Origin: Pteria penguin
Taxonomy: Eukaryota; Mollusca; Bivalvia; Pterioida; Pteriidae
DNA: 64,000 nucleotides
Reading direction: 5' to 3'
Assembly (NCBI GenBank): GCA_035048485.1
Contig: CM068590.1
Coordinates: forward strand, 11,149,329-11,213,328
Made by a program: the position numbers and the translations under genes. Shown piece by piece: positions 8,603-16,982 of this stretch (within the stretch, counting starts at the first letter, position 1; every line of letters begins with the position of its first letter). A model generated the notes under the pieces. The model saw nothing but the letters and a program-made list of their open reading frames with translations, did no database searches and was not told the origin of the DNA.

Positions 8603-11600
8603 TCATTTTTGTAGATAATCTATTATATAGTGACCAAAGGCTAGTGTATCAAAACCGTTATCAAGCACAAAACGTTTATCATCAAATGCACTAAGTCCTA
8701 ATTTGTTAATAGTTTTAACATGCATTACATGTTTATCACTTCTTATACAATTCATCTGACACATTTTGGATGTTTTGTCAAAAAGACATTCCTTGTACAT
8801 TTCATGACGTAAATTATTTTTTATTGTAGCTCTTGCTATTCCTTTAGCTACCTGTTTTGATTTATTACCATATGAGAATGAATACATTTTACTTCTTAAC
8901 CCTACAAATTCTTTGATTGGTTCACCTCCTGTTTCATCCTTGAAACAACCAGGTATTTTTTTATTAGTTACATCATATGCTGGATGGTCCTCTGGATAAT
9001 TTGACAAGTCGTAAAGATGGCTATCTACATATATATCATGATAGACATCATCTGTTTCTATTTCATAGCACAAAGAGTCAGTATCAGTAAACAATAATTT
9101 TGCATTATTTCCATATTTCTGTTTAATATAATTATAATGAAAATCTTGCATTATTCTTTTAGATAAATCTAAGATGACTTGACCAACATATATGGGTTTG
9201 TTTAACAATAATTTCACCCTAGAATTTTCTACACCTACTAAGTTTTCATTGAAAATTTTAAATCGTTGAAAGGAAGGTTTGGCTACATACTTCTTAAGTT
9301 TCTTTTCAGTATGGACTAATTTAATATCTTTTCTATTGCGAACTCGTTCCATCGTTTTACCAAACACTGCATTGTTCATCAACTTATAGAAATCTTTTTC
9401 AAATTCATTTTTAGCTTCTTTTCGTTTTTGGCTGTTAAAATCGATGTATGTTTTCAACCAATTTGTTTGTTGAAATTCTAGAATTCTGTGGACTTTTGCT
9501 ACCTTCATTCCTAAATCAAGACATAATTGCAAGTTTCTATAGTGTAAGATATATTTCTCTTTTGTCTTTAAATTAGGTATTAACTTAATAGTTTTGATTC
9601 TACCATGTAACTTTTTGTCTGTGTGTTTATCACTGACATTCAGTTTTTTCCATAAAAGTTTGCTATATTCTGACAGTGCTTCATCGCTAACAGATGTGTT
9701 TTCGGGGGCTAATGGATAATCAGAATGCATATCATGCATCTCATCTGGGTATTCTAAATCTACCTCTAATATGTAACCAGTTTCACTATTTGTAGGAATA
9801 GTTTTAACATTAAAATGTTCTACATCATCCATCCATCGAAAAAAACCTGTGGGTAAAGGTTCCATCATTGCTTTACCATACAAGTTATTGCAATCAGTGT
9901 ATAATATAAATTTATTAGGCTTTGTTTCATCATAATCCTCAGGAATATATGGATTATTAGCTTTTGAATATTTTTTGGAAATCATGGACACACCACCACG
10001 AACTGCACTTTCAAAGAAAAGATGCATATCGGGATCAGTAATTAGATCAAGCATTACTTTTGTCATTTTAAGCGCTGCATTCCATGCTAAACCTGGACTT
10101 GTATAAAAATGTAAACAATCTAATCCGTAATTGGCTAAACACATACTTCTAAAATTTTCAAAAACATCTGCTAACAGAAGCACATCTGTTTTTAAATATA
10201 GATCATGGTATTCACCTAAATTTTGTATATTCATCTTTTTCCAAACATGTCGAGCAAATTCATAATCCGAATCTGATATATGAGATTGACTTAATTGACT
10301 ATAAAAAGCAGATTTAGGAGGCAATGATGTTTCTAAAAATCGACTTTCATCTATAACATATTCATATGGGTATACATTTTTACGAAGAAGCATGTAAGCT
10401 TGACTTTCATTGGTAAACTCTCTAGCGAAATGTTTGAATTTTTTTAAACCTTCAGCTGCTAAATTTTCTGTCAGTTTTTCTAAACTTTGTGGCATAAATT
10501 GAAAAGAATCAATGAACCTTAAATTTCCCAAACTAAAACTTATATATTTTTCCATGTTTTGTGGAATACATTTAATATTCTTTTCTTTGAATAATCCTAA
10601 GCTCTGAGCAATAAGGTGACTATCAAAATTTTTTAAATTATGTAAGACAACTGGTATGAATGATGGATATTTAAAATTGAGATTGCAGTGTTGACAGCTA
10701 GCACCTCTATATTTTCCCGTAAGATGACAATGATCTCTGACTTTTATAGATTTTGAAGTGAAAGGTTTTTCACAGATGTGACAAATCTTAGAATTCTGAA
10801 AATCATTTTCATTTTGAATGGTCATTTTCAAAGGTTGGATGTTTGATAAGATATTTTTAATGTATGTTTCTTCTTCTAATAGACTTTTTAAAAATGTTTT
10901 AGCAGCGTTAGGGCCTCGATAGATTACTGGTGGTTTGGTGTATCTATCATCAATACAAACAACTTGATATCCGAAAGAACATGCTTCGAATTTAATTTTA
11001 TCAGTTGTACTAGATTGTTTTGGGTTAGGCAAACAGGTATGTATCTGTTGAGCAAAACATTCGGCATCTGCTATAATGGAAAATGGAACAGTAAATTTCT
11101 TCTCATAATTCTTGAATTCTAAGATGCTGTCAGATTCTGATGGATATTGAACATTTTGTGATTCAAATTTTGAACAATATGTGATATGATTATCTAAAAT
11201 ATCCTTTTGCGTAAATCCTTGCAAACAGAAGTGACAAAAGAAGTGTTGTTTTTGTTTAGATTTTGTTCGTGCTAAAAAGTAATTCAAGTTGGTAATGAGG
11301 CAATAATGAGATCTATCATCTTTGGTAAGATATAAAAGATCTACGCAGTGATTTGATTCTTTGATTTTAGTGTTATATAAAGGAAAAATATCTTTATCTT
11401 CAACACCAAATACATTCACTGAGATATTGTTCTTTTTTTCAAATTTTGATATATCTGCTAAAGTGACAGGAAAATTAATACCTGTCATGTCTAATTCACA
11501 TTCATATTGCTCATAATTAAAAACGAGTTCAGCCTGATCTTCGACTGGATGAAGAGATGCCAAAACACACCAAAGAAAGCATTTCTGATCTATATTCCTA

Positions 11601-12541
11601 ATATTCAATACACCATTATGAAAGCCTAAAGGGGTTTGTATATATGAAGAACCACCCAATGGTGAGTAAGGAACTGTACTTACTTCTAATTTGATTATTT
11701 TTTTTATTACCCAATTGGAACCTTCTCTAATAAACTCTTCAAATGAGGCGAACATTTTCTGAAATGCTTCATTTATGTTATGTTCTGACAATTCCTCAGA
11801 AGACAATAATATAGAATTTTTACTACGGAAATGAGGATATGCTTGTACCATTTCCCCATTTCTTTCTTTTTCAAGTTCTACATGGATACATAAATACCAT
11901 TTTAAATTTCTTAATACAATTTGTCTTTGACGTAAATGATCCATTACTTCTGTTTTTATATTACTAAAAAATGTCAAGATATCTTTTTCATCAGTAGAAT
12001 GTGGATAAATATGTCTTACATTGGCAATTCCATTTAAACTACTCTCATCCGAAAAAGTATGTCTCTGAGCATTTCCTCCTACTTGATATGAAAAATTATG
12101 ATTGTTGATATTTTCTGTAGAATCATCATTGAAAGATAGAAATGGTTGTTCCACTGTCGATGGAGGTGAATTTTGAGGTGACTGAATCCATGAAGGTCCT
12201 GCAACTGGAGATGGAGTTGAGTTCTGAGGTGGCTGAATCAATAAAGGTTCTGCAACTGGAAATGAATCATCCTTTTTATGTTCAATATGTTGTTTTGGGA
12301 TATTTTTCCTTGAGGAAGGTAAGGTTTTGTTATGTGCTATTTTTTTATGTCTATTCAAATTATCCTTTCCACTGAATTCCTTATCACAATATTCACACCG
12401 CAATTTTGTCTCTGTATGAATTTTAAAATGTCTTGAAAGATTTCGTTTTGTTGAAAAACATTTCCCACATACATGACATTTTACTTTAGGTTCCTCACTA
12501 AATATTTTTTTTGGTTGATTTTCTTTGGAGTTTTTTTTCAA
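8603..12541 (-). CDS. Protein-primed family B DNA polymerase (Polinton pPolB)
   Basis: Copies the element from its ends using a protein primer. The frame runs 1,312 codons. Residues about 22-72 hold two C2H2 zinc fingers (CHVCGKCF and CEYCDKEF). Residues about 318-413 contain a Cys...His arrangement (QKCFLWCVLA, SHYCLI) found in front of many Polinton polymerases. The 3'-5' exonuclease motifs are ADAECF (about 490), HNLKNFD (634-640) and YLKTD (782-786). A zinc/HNH-like insert (CHICEKPF ... VRDHCHLTGKYRG) is at 587-622, typical of this family. Polymerase motifs are DCNNLYG (883), KLMNNAVFGK (1053), DTDS (1153) and SKMY (about 1220). All key residues are present. The frame opens only at a TTG (12541) just after a stop, and its first ATG codes for residue 200, beyond the zinc fingers, so its 5' end is not self-sufficient (see 12498-12683). 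Confidence 0.95.
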   Translation of the reverse strand: MKKNSKENQPKKIFSEEPKVKCHVCGKCFSTKRNLSRHFKIHTETKLRCEYCDKEFSGKDNLNRHKKIAHNKTLPSSRKNIPKQHIEHKKDDSFPVAEPLLIQPPQNSTPSPVAGPSWIQSPQNSPPSTVEQPFLSFNDDSTENINNHNFSYQVGGNAQRHTFSDESSLNGIANVRHIYPHSTDEKDILTFFSNIKTEVMDHLRQRQIVLRNLKWYLCIHVELEKERNGEMVQAYPHFRSKNSILLSSEELSEHNINEAFQKMFASFEEFIREGSNWVIKKIIKLEVSTVPYSPLGGSSYIQTPLGFHNGVLNIRNIDQKCFLWCVLASLHPVEDQAELVFNYEQYECELDMTGINFPVTLADISKFEKKNNISVNVFGVEDKDIFPLYNTKIKESNHCVDLLYLTKDDRSHYCLITNLNYFLARTKSKQKQHFFCHFCLQGFTQKDILDNHITYCSKFESQNVQYPSESDSILEFKNYEKKFTVPFSIIADAECFAQQIHTCLPNPKQSSTTDKIKFEACSFGYQVVCIDDRYTKPPVIYRGPNAAKTFLKSLLEEETYIKNILSNIQPLKMTIQNENDFQNSKICHICEKPFTSKSIKVRDHCHLTGKYRGASCQHCNLNFKYPSFIPVVLHNLKNFDSHLIAQSLGLFKEKNIKCIPQNMEKYISFSLGNLRFIDSFQFMPQSLEKLTENLAAEGLKKFKHFAREFTNESQAYMLLRKNVYPYEYVIDESRFLETSLPPKSAFYSQLSQSHISDSDYEFARHVWKKMNIQNLGEYHDLYLKTDVLLLADVFENFRSMCLANYGLDCLHFYTSPGLAWNAALKMTKVMLDLITDPDMHLFFESAVRGGVSMISKKYSKANNPYIPEDYDETKPNKFILYTDCNNLYGKAMMEPLPTGFFRWMDDVEHFNVKTIPTNSETGYILEVDLEYPDEMHDMHSDYPLAPENTSVSDEALSEYSKLLWKKLNVSDKHTDKKLHGRIKTIKLIPNLKTKEKYILHYRNLQLCLDLGMKVAKVHRILEFQQTNWLKTYIDFNSQKRKEAKNEFEKDFYKLMNNAVFGKTMERVRNRKDIKLVHTEKKLKKYVAKPSFQRFKIFNENLVGVENSRVKLLLNKPIYVGQVILDLSKRIMQDFHYNYIKQKYGNNAKLLFTDTDSLCYEIETDDVYHDIYVDSHLYDLSNYPEDHPAYDVTNKKIPGCFKDETGGEPIKEFVGLRSKMYSFSYGNKSKQVAKGIARATIKNNLRHEMYKECLFDKTSKMCQMNCIRSDKHVMHVKTINKLGLSAFDDKRFVLDNGFDTLAFGHYIIDYLQK

Positions 12542-12683
12542 CTAAAACTCTCAATTTCTTGCTCGGCGGTCCTAACTCCAATGAATCTAAAGTCTTTTTC
12601 AAATCAGTTAATGTTTTTTTAGCATTTTCATCTCCTTCACTTAACTGCTTCAGCAAATCCTTTAGAAAACTTCTATCAGCCAT
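12498..12683 (-). CDS. ATG-bearing 5' end of the polymerase transcript, out of frame
   Basis: A 61-codon frame from an ATG at 12683, preceded by a good TATA box (about 12726-12735). It encodes a charged helical segment (SFLKDLLKQLSEGDENAKKT) and a basic stretch (GPPSKKLRV), then overlaps the start of the polymerase frame by about 44 bases. The two frames run out of register at an A8 run (12531-12538 on the plus strand as T8). The simplest reading is that this is the true N-terminus of the polymerase and that the copy carries a one-base length change in the homopolymer. Programmed slippage or a sequencing error would look the same. A separate small protein is less likely, because the polymerase frame has no other start. 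Confidence 0.6.
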   Translation of the reverse strand: MADRSFLKDLLKQLSEGDENAKKTLTDLKKTLDSLELGPPSKKLRVLVEKKLQRKSTKKNI

Positions 12684-12723
12684 AGTTCAATGCTTGATTA
12701 TGAATAAGCTGAGCAACTCTCAT

Positions 12724-12737
12724 CCACTTTATATATT
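12724..12737 (-). promoter_or_regulatory. TATA box for the polymerase transcript
   Basis: Minus strand CAAATATATAAAGTGG about 45 bases before the ATG at 12683, with a leader of normal length. It supports translation of the polymerase message starting at 12683 rather than within the large frame. Confidence 0.6.
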
Positions 12738-12781
12738 TGTGAAGTAGGTGTGTCTTGTGTAAGTTACCAGAGAAGGCGTGT

Positions 12782-13195
12782 TTAAATTTTGAATGACAAC
12801 CATTGACCTTTGACATCTCTTTTTTTGAGTGATGTCATGAATGCTCTTGGTGTTTTTTCTAAATAGAGTTGACCGCCATACATTTTCTTAGGTTTTTTCA
12901 CTCGTTTTGATTTTCTAATGTCTTTTAAATTATTTTTGCTGGACTCACCAGTGTTTATATCATCTTCAGTAGATTTGTTGATATGTTGATTATCTGTTCT
13001 GTTTTTTGCATCATCCTCAGTTAGTCTTTCATTGTTTATATCAGCAATTTTATCATGATCACTGTTTCCATTAGAATTGATGTTTTCTGGATTTCTCTGC
13101 ATTGTATTTTCATGTTGAATATTTGGTTCTGTGCTATCATCATATATCAAAGCATCATATTTAGATTTAGATAATAACACTAATTCTCTAGCCAT
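12782..13195 (-). CDS. Conserved Polinton protein with candidate protease site, 137 aa
   Basis: Begins MARELVLLSKSKYDALIYD, an opening I associate with a small protein found beside the packaging ATPase in other animal Polintons. The middle (about residues 25-90) is acidic, Asn/Asp-rich and probably disordered. The end is strongly basic (KSKRVKKPKK) followed by MYGGQLYLEKTPRAF. MYGG/Q fits the (M/I/L)xGG/x cleavage consensus of adenovirus protease, so this may be a virion precursor cut by the element's own protease. The gene overlaps the upstream 97-aa gene by 16 bases, as expected in one message. Its molecular role is unknown. Confidence 0.8.
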   Translation of the reverse strand: MARELVLLSKSKYDALIYDDSTEPNIQHENTMQRNPENINSNGNSDHDKIADINNERLTEDDAKNRTDNQHINKSTEDDINTGESSKNNLKDIRKSKRVKKPKKMYGGQLYLEKTPRAFMTSLKKRDVKGQWLSFKI

Positions 13196-13473
13196 TGTAG
13201 ATAATATTGTATGAGAATGGGTAATATATTGATTGCTTTGATCAATCGCTTTCTTCTCTGAGTGTGAGTTAATCCTTTGGATAACACTGAACGAATGACA
13301 CTTTTATTTTTCTTTAGATGTTTAATATCGCTTGATGATATATCGAAATTATCCATAACAGCGTTATAAACAATTTCTGTTAATAATTTTAGTTGTTCAG
13401 TTGAACTGTTTTTTATTAACAACAATTGTTGAGATTTTGCAGCATCTTTGAAAAAGTTTAGATAGGAAGTCAT
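13180..13473 (-). CDS. Conserved small Polinton protein, 97 aa
   Basis: Helical protein with the pattern STEQLKLLTEIVYNAVM ... LKKNKSVIRSVLSKG ... RRKRLI, ending in a hydrophobic stretch (ILPILIQYYL). I recall a family of about 100 residues with this AT.QLK.L.EI...L.KhK..IR.L layout beside capsid genes in many Polintons, function unknown. The start ATG overlaps the stop of the ATPase gene (ATGA). The basic helix plus hydrophobic tail could suit a minor virion or DNA-associated component; that is speculative. Confidence 0.8.
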   Translation of the reverse strand: MTSYLNFFKDAAKSQQLLLIKNSSTEQLKLLTEIVYNAVMDNFDISSSDIKHLKKNKSVIRSVLSKGLTHTQRRKRLIKAINILPILIQYYLQWLEN

Positions 13474-14171
13474 TTCTTAGGCTCGAATATGATGGTATCC
13501 TCTCCAGGCAAGATCTTAGTGCGAAGTGGTGAAATTTCTGAGGTTGTATTTATTATATTAACTTCTGGTTCGTGTGGACTGACATCTATCAGTAAATATC
13601 CATATCGTTGTGAGGTTGCCTTCATATATGCATCTCTAAAAAATGCACCTTGATGTGGGAAAATTTGTCTTCCTAATATTTCAATCTGAGATTGATCTCG
13701 TCTTGTTTTAAAGACGATTAGGTATTGACTGTTCAAATTTATCGTACGCATCACTTTACCTTTTTGAAATACATTTTGTACCAAAAAAATCACACTGATG
13801 TTTTTATGATGTGAACTAACACAAAACATCTTCATGAGCTCTGGTGAATTGCTGCCATCAGCCATGCAATCATCAAGACAAAGCAATTTATGTCCTGGTA
13901 GATCACCCCATTCTTGAAATCTTTCTTCATTAGGTAAACCTTGATGAAAAATTATTTTTTTCATACTTAGTTTCAAATCCTCAAACATAGGTTGCCATGT
14001 ATCATAACATACTATGATCGTAGTTGCTGGTACATTAAACATCCCCTCTTGATTCTCAATTATCTTTTTTGTAAGGAAAGTCTTTCCAGATCCTGAACTT
14101 CCAATAACCATGATTGTACATGGACTTTGGAATTTAATCAAGCTATCTCTCAACCACCACCTTTCATTCAT
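13470..14171 (-). CDS. DNA packaging ATPase, FtsK/HerA type (Polinton ATPase)
   Basis: Motor ATPase predicted to pump DNA into the capsid. Walker A is MVIGSSGSGKTFLTKK and Walker B LLCLDD. A following segment (VIFLVQNVFQKGK) matches the sensor/arginine region of the FtsK-HerA class used by Polintons, adenovirus-like and other PRD1-lineage viruses. The frame is open to 14225, but that codon is a GTG; the first ATG, with MNERWWLRDSL, is at 14171, giving 233 residues, the usual size. The gene starts inside the last codons region of the protease gene and ends in an ATGA overlap with the 97-aa gene, so all three are probably on one transcript. Confidence 0.93.
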   Translation of the reverse strand: MNERWWLRDSLIKFQSPCTIMVIGSSGSGKTFLTKKIIENQEGMFNVPATTIIVCYDTWQPMFEDLKLSMKKIIFHQGLPNEERFQEWGDLPGHKLLCLDDCMADGSNSPELMKMFCVSSHHKNISVIFLVQNVFQKGKVMRTINLNSQYLIVFKTRRDQSQIEILGRQIFPHQGAFFRDAYMKATSQRYGYLLIDVSPHEPEVNIINTTSEISPLRTKILPGEDTIIFEPKK

Positions 14172-14208
14172 TTTGAAAATATGAAAACTGATTGAAAAGA
14201 AATGACTT

Positions 14209-14691
14209 TTATTTAGATTCAGCACAGCAAATTTGCATATTTACAAATGATGTAGGAAAACAAAATGGGAAAGTATTTTCAATATATTCAGATACAAATT
14301 GATCATTTTCATTTACATCTTTGTTGAAAATGTGTAAGATATAATCCATAGATACATTTCTACATCTATTCAATAAGAAAAACAAGCAATAATGACCGCA
14401 TACATTTGAATGATTACTTTGTAATCGTGTATGATTATATTTCATATTAAAAGGTAAATGATAAAATTGAGGTGAATGTCCATAGCTGTCGAAGAATTCT
14501 GCATGTGTTTCACCAACGTAAACTGCCAACCAATGTGTCCCTCTCTCATTACTTTTATCCGTATTCAGGATAAATCCATAGGGTTGTTTTGGAAAATGTC
14601 GAGGTAATTGATCTCGAGCATAAACTCCTATGACAGTTTTTTTCATAGCTTCATCACATTCAATCACACATTCCAAATGATGAGTGTTCAT
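14209..14691 (-). CDS. Adenain-like cysteine protease (Polinton PRO)
   Basis: Maturation protease of the adenovirus proteinase type (family C5 / Ulp1-like fold). The catalytic set is visible in order: His in RGTHWLAVYV, Asp in EFFDSYG, Gln in TRLQSNHS and Cys in NVCGHYC. Length 160 residues is normal. It probably cuts virion precursors; two neighbouring proteins carry GG motifs that could be substrates (12782-13195 and 15998-16537). The ATG overlaps the stop of the major capsid gene (ATGA), and its own end overlaps the upstream part of the ATPase frame. Confidence 0.95.
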   Translation of the reverse strand: MNTHHLECVIECDEAMKKTVIGVYARDQLPRHFPKQPYGFILNTDKSNERGTHWLAVYVGETHAEFFDSYGHSPQFYHLPFNMKYNHTRLQSNHSNVCGHYCLFFLLNRCRNVSMDYILHIFNKDVNENDQFVSEYIENTFPFCFPTSFVNMQICCAESK

Positions 14692-16010
14692 GTTTGAATG
14701 ATATCTCTGGTAGAGTTTATTTCAAAATATCCAGGATATTCAGCATAAATAATGCATGTTATAGTCTTGTTCAATGCTGAACCAAATGTGGTTTCCATTC
14801 GCACATTTCCTTGTTTAAGTAAGGTTAGATATTGATCGTTTTGAAAAATCGGTTCCAAGTTGAAAGTATACAAGGCATATCCTTGAGAAATATCTTTACG
14901 ATCAATATCCAAACCAGAATCGCTTAACCACTTTCCAGTTGTAGTAAACATTTTACTGATGATGGGAATGGTATTGACACCCTCAACCTCATTATAATTA
15001 GGTTTTAAAGTGTCACCATTAATAGGGATGCCATCGACATATAAACCTATGTTTGATATATTGAAATGTTGAAAGTACCATGGATTTTCTTTATATGATC
15101 CACTTGCAGCTTCAGATAGAACAAACCCAATACATGTAAAATTTGGTCGCATGCCTTGGAAAATATTGTCATAGGTAAAGTTAGTAGATCCTGTTGGTAT
15201 TGTCATTTGTTTGATAATGCTCTGTGTAAATGGATATTTGGCATTGGTCATAGATAATGCCTGACTTTGAGCATAGATTACTGCAGGATTCACTTTAACC
15301 TTAGCAACTTGCATTCTTATGTCTTCAAAAACGATTTTGTAATTTGGACTGTTAGCATTTGTAACCAAACAAAATTCAGGTTTAGATCTATATAGTTTGA
15401 TGTTGACATTGACTTGATTTAATAGATATCGATTCATATTAAATATATCATGAAAAAGAGGTCCCTGCATGTCGACTGCTTTACCTCCCATGAAAAAAGC
15501 TGTACGAAGTGCGAGATTTAAATTGCTTCCACTTTGTGTATCCACATCATCCATTTTTCCATCAGTATCTTTATACCATAATTGTGTTGTTAATTGTGAT
15601 GATTTGGCATCATATCCATATTGAAGTAAAGTTTGAATATATGCTTTATAAGCATAATGGTTTGTAGTTGAAACAACCGGTTTTCCTTGTAAAAAAACAT
15701 CCACTTGAGAAAAAAGTGCTGGTAAAAATAAATTTACTGGTCCTATGTTTTCATCATCGGCTATGGAAGACATATCTGCTTTTTTTATCTTAGCTTTCAC
15801 ATAGAGTACAGTGTTTTTTAAGTCAATGTACTCCATTCCATTTTGACCGGAGATCACAAATTCTATGGGTGAGTCATTATTAACTTGTGAAAGAGGTAAA
15901 ACATCTTGATAGTAAATATTTTCTACAGCAGTTTGTGTTGGTGGCAAGTCAAACAAAGCCAATTCTGATGGTTGTGCTTCTCTGAAAAATTCCTTATTTA
16001 TTGTAGCCAT
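14688..16010 (-). CDS. Major capsid protein, double jelly-roll (Polinton MCP)
   Basis: 440 residues, the normal size for Polinton hexon-like proteins. The N-terminus (SELALFDLPPTQTAVENIYY) and segments such as VNLFLPALFSQVDVFLQGKPV and TNHYAYKAYIQTLLQYG are characteristic of this family, which forms pseudo-hexameric capsomers by two jelly-roll domains. In genome annotations it often appears under the uninformative name F54H12.2-like. The frame is intact, with no stops. It overlaps the upstream basic protein by 13 bases and the downstream protease by 4. Confidence 0.93.
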   Translation of the reverse strand: MATINKEFFREAQPSELALFDLPPTQTAVENIYYQDVLPLSQVNNDSPIEFVISGQNGMEYIDLKNTVLYVKAKIKKADMSSIADDENIGPVNLFLPALFSQVDVFLQGKPVVSTTNHYAYKAYIQTLLQYGYDAKSSQLTTQLWYKDTDGKMDDVDTQSGSNLNLALRTAFFMGGKAVDMQGPLFHDIFNMNRYLLNQVNVNIKLYRSKPEFCLVTNANSPNYKIVFEDIRMQVAKVKVNPAVIYAQSQALSMTNAKYPFTQSIIKQMTIPTGSTNFTYDNIFQGMRPNFTCIGFVLSEAASGSYKENPWYFQHFNISNIGLYVDGIPINGDTLKPNYNEVEGVNTIPIISKMFTTTGKWLSDSGLDIDRKDISQGYALYTFNLEPIFQNDQYLTLLKQGNVRMETTFGSALNKTITCIIYAEYPGYFEINSTRDIIQT

Positions 16011-16537
16011 TGCGCTTTAAATTGTTCTTTTCTCAAAAATGGATTGGTTTTCCTTTTCTTGCTTCCTTGTTTTAATGTTTTTCTTGACTTACTTTTTGAT
16101 TTTTGTGGTGATTTTTTTCCAGATTTTTTACTTTTTTCAGATTTTTTACTTTTTCCTGATTTCGATGATTTTTTGCTTTTACCTTTATTTTGCTTCTTAC
16201 TCTTGACGATCTGCCTTCGTCGCACTTTACTGGATGAATGAGTGTCACCGTCTTGATGTTTTCTTTTTAAAGAATTTGATCGTTTGATTTCACTTTTGGC
16301 TTGATCTACAGTTTGCTGAACGGGAGAAACTAGTTCTAAATCTATATCAGAATTTTGTGTTTTCTGTGCATGTCCAGGTATAGATATGATGGATTTTAAA
16401 GAATTTCCAGATATGTTTCCACCTCTTTGTTTTAATCCTTTAGATGTATTGTAAGAATTTGATTTTCCCATTCCAACATCTTTATAATATTTAATCCAAT
16501 TTTCCACATTAGGTATGTAAAGCTTTGAAACATCCAT
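15998..16537 (-). CDS. Basic core-like virion protein, 179 aa
   Basis: The N-terminal half begins MDVSKLYIPNVENWIKYYK. A glycine-containing motif follows, with QRGGNISGNSLKSIISIPG. The C-terminal half is extremely basic: repeated K-S-K/KKS units for about 60 residues. By position (between penton and MCP) and composition it resembles DNA-condensing or pVI/pVII-type core proteins of adenovirus-like particles. QRGG/N loosely fits the adenain cleavage pattern, which would release the N-terminal piece on maturation. I see no signal peptide. The lysine tail could also act as a nuclear localisation signal. Confidence 0.8.
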   Translation of the reverse strand: MDVSKLYIPNVENWIKYYKDVGMGKSNSYNTSKGLKQRGGNISGNSLKSIISIPGHAQKTQNSDIDLELVSPVQQTVDQAKSEIKRSNSLKRKHQDGDTHSSSKVRRRQIVKSKKQNKGKSKKSSKSGKSKKSEKSKKSGKKSPQKSKSKSRKTLKQGSKKRKTNPFLRKEQFKAQWLQ

Positions 16538-16555
16538 CGTATAATTTAAACAGTT

Positions 16556-16978
16556 CTATTGATAAAAGGGATACGCTCGAAAATGAAGTGTTACCGTCAC
16601 TGGATTTTGTAAAAATGTGGCCAATTCACCTTTTTTATTTGTTATATAACAGTCGATATCTCTTATTTCAGATTTGTTCACACTTATATATTGAGGATTT
16701 GAAAATTCTTGAGTCCACTTTCCAGCTCTGTATGATTTCACCATTCGCAGTAGATTTTCCTTTTCACCGTCTAAGATGGATTCACTGCATATATCACTAT
16801 GTATGTATAAATTATAACTATTTTTTGACTTTTCTGAAATGTATAGATCCACTATAGCGACTTTCCAATTCCGATTTAATTGAAGTGCAGATTGTAAGTG
16901 TGTTTTAAAATGAAACGCCTTATTTTGGGGGAAATATTCTACACTCTGATCACTGTTGATGGTGATATAAAACGACAT
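16556..16978 (-). CDS. Minor capsid (penton) protein, single jelly-roll
   Basis: 140 residues from the ATG at 16978. The opening SFYITINSDQSVEYFPQNKA, then FKTHLQSALQLNRNWKVAIV, matches the usual start of Polinton penton proteins (yfP.N....F...L...i.L.g.WeVal). It forms the pentameric vertices next to the MCP. The frame is open further upstream to 17053 inside the integrase gene, but the ATG here is four bases beyond the integrase stop, so I place the start at 16978. Confidence 0.87.
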   Translation of the reverse strand: MSFYITINSDQSVEYFPQNKAFHFKTHLQSALQLNRNWKVAIVDLYISEKSKNSYNLYIHSDICSESILDGEKENLLRMVKSYRAGKWTQEFSNPQYISVNKSEIRDIDCYITNKKGELATFLQNPVTVTLHFRAYPFYQ

Positions 16979-16982
16979 CTTC

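Noticed and set aside
12142..12375. Plus-strand frame inside the polymerase gene
   Set aside because: It is the complement of the Pro/Ser-rich linker of the polymerase; the polymerase motifs on the other strand explain the region.
15972..16241. Plus-strand hydrophobic frame (Leu/Phe-rich) opposite the core-like gene
   Set aside because: Mirror of the lysine-rich coding sequence; the apparent membrane protein is an artefact of AAG/AAA read as CTT/TTT.
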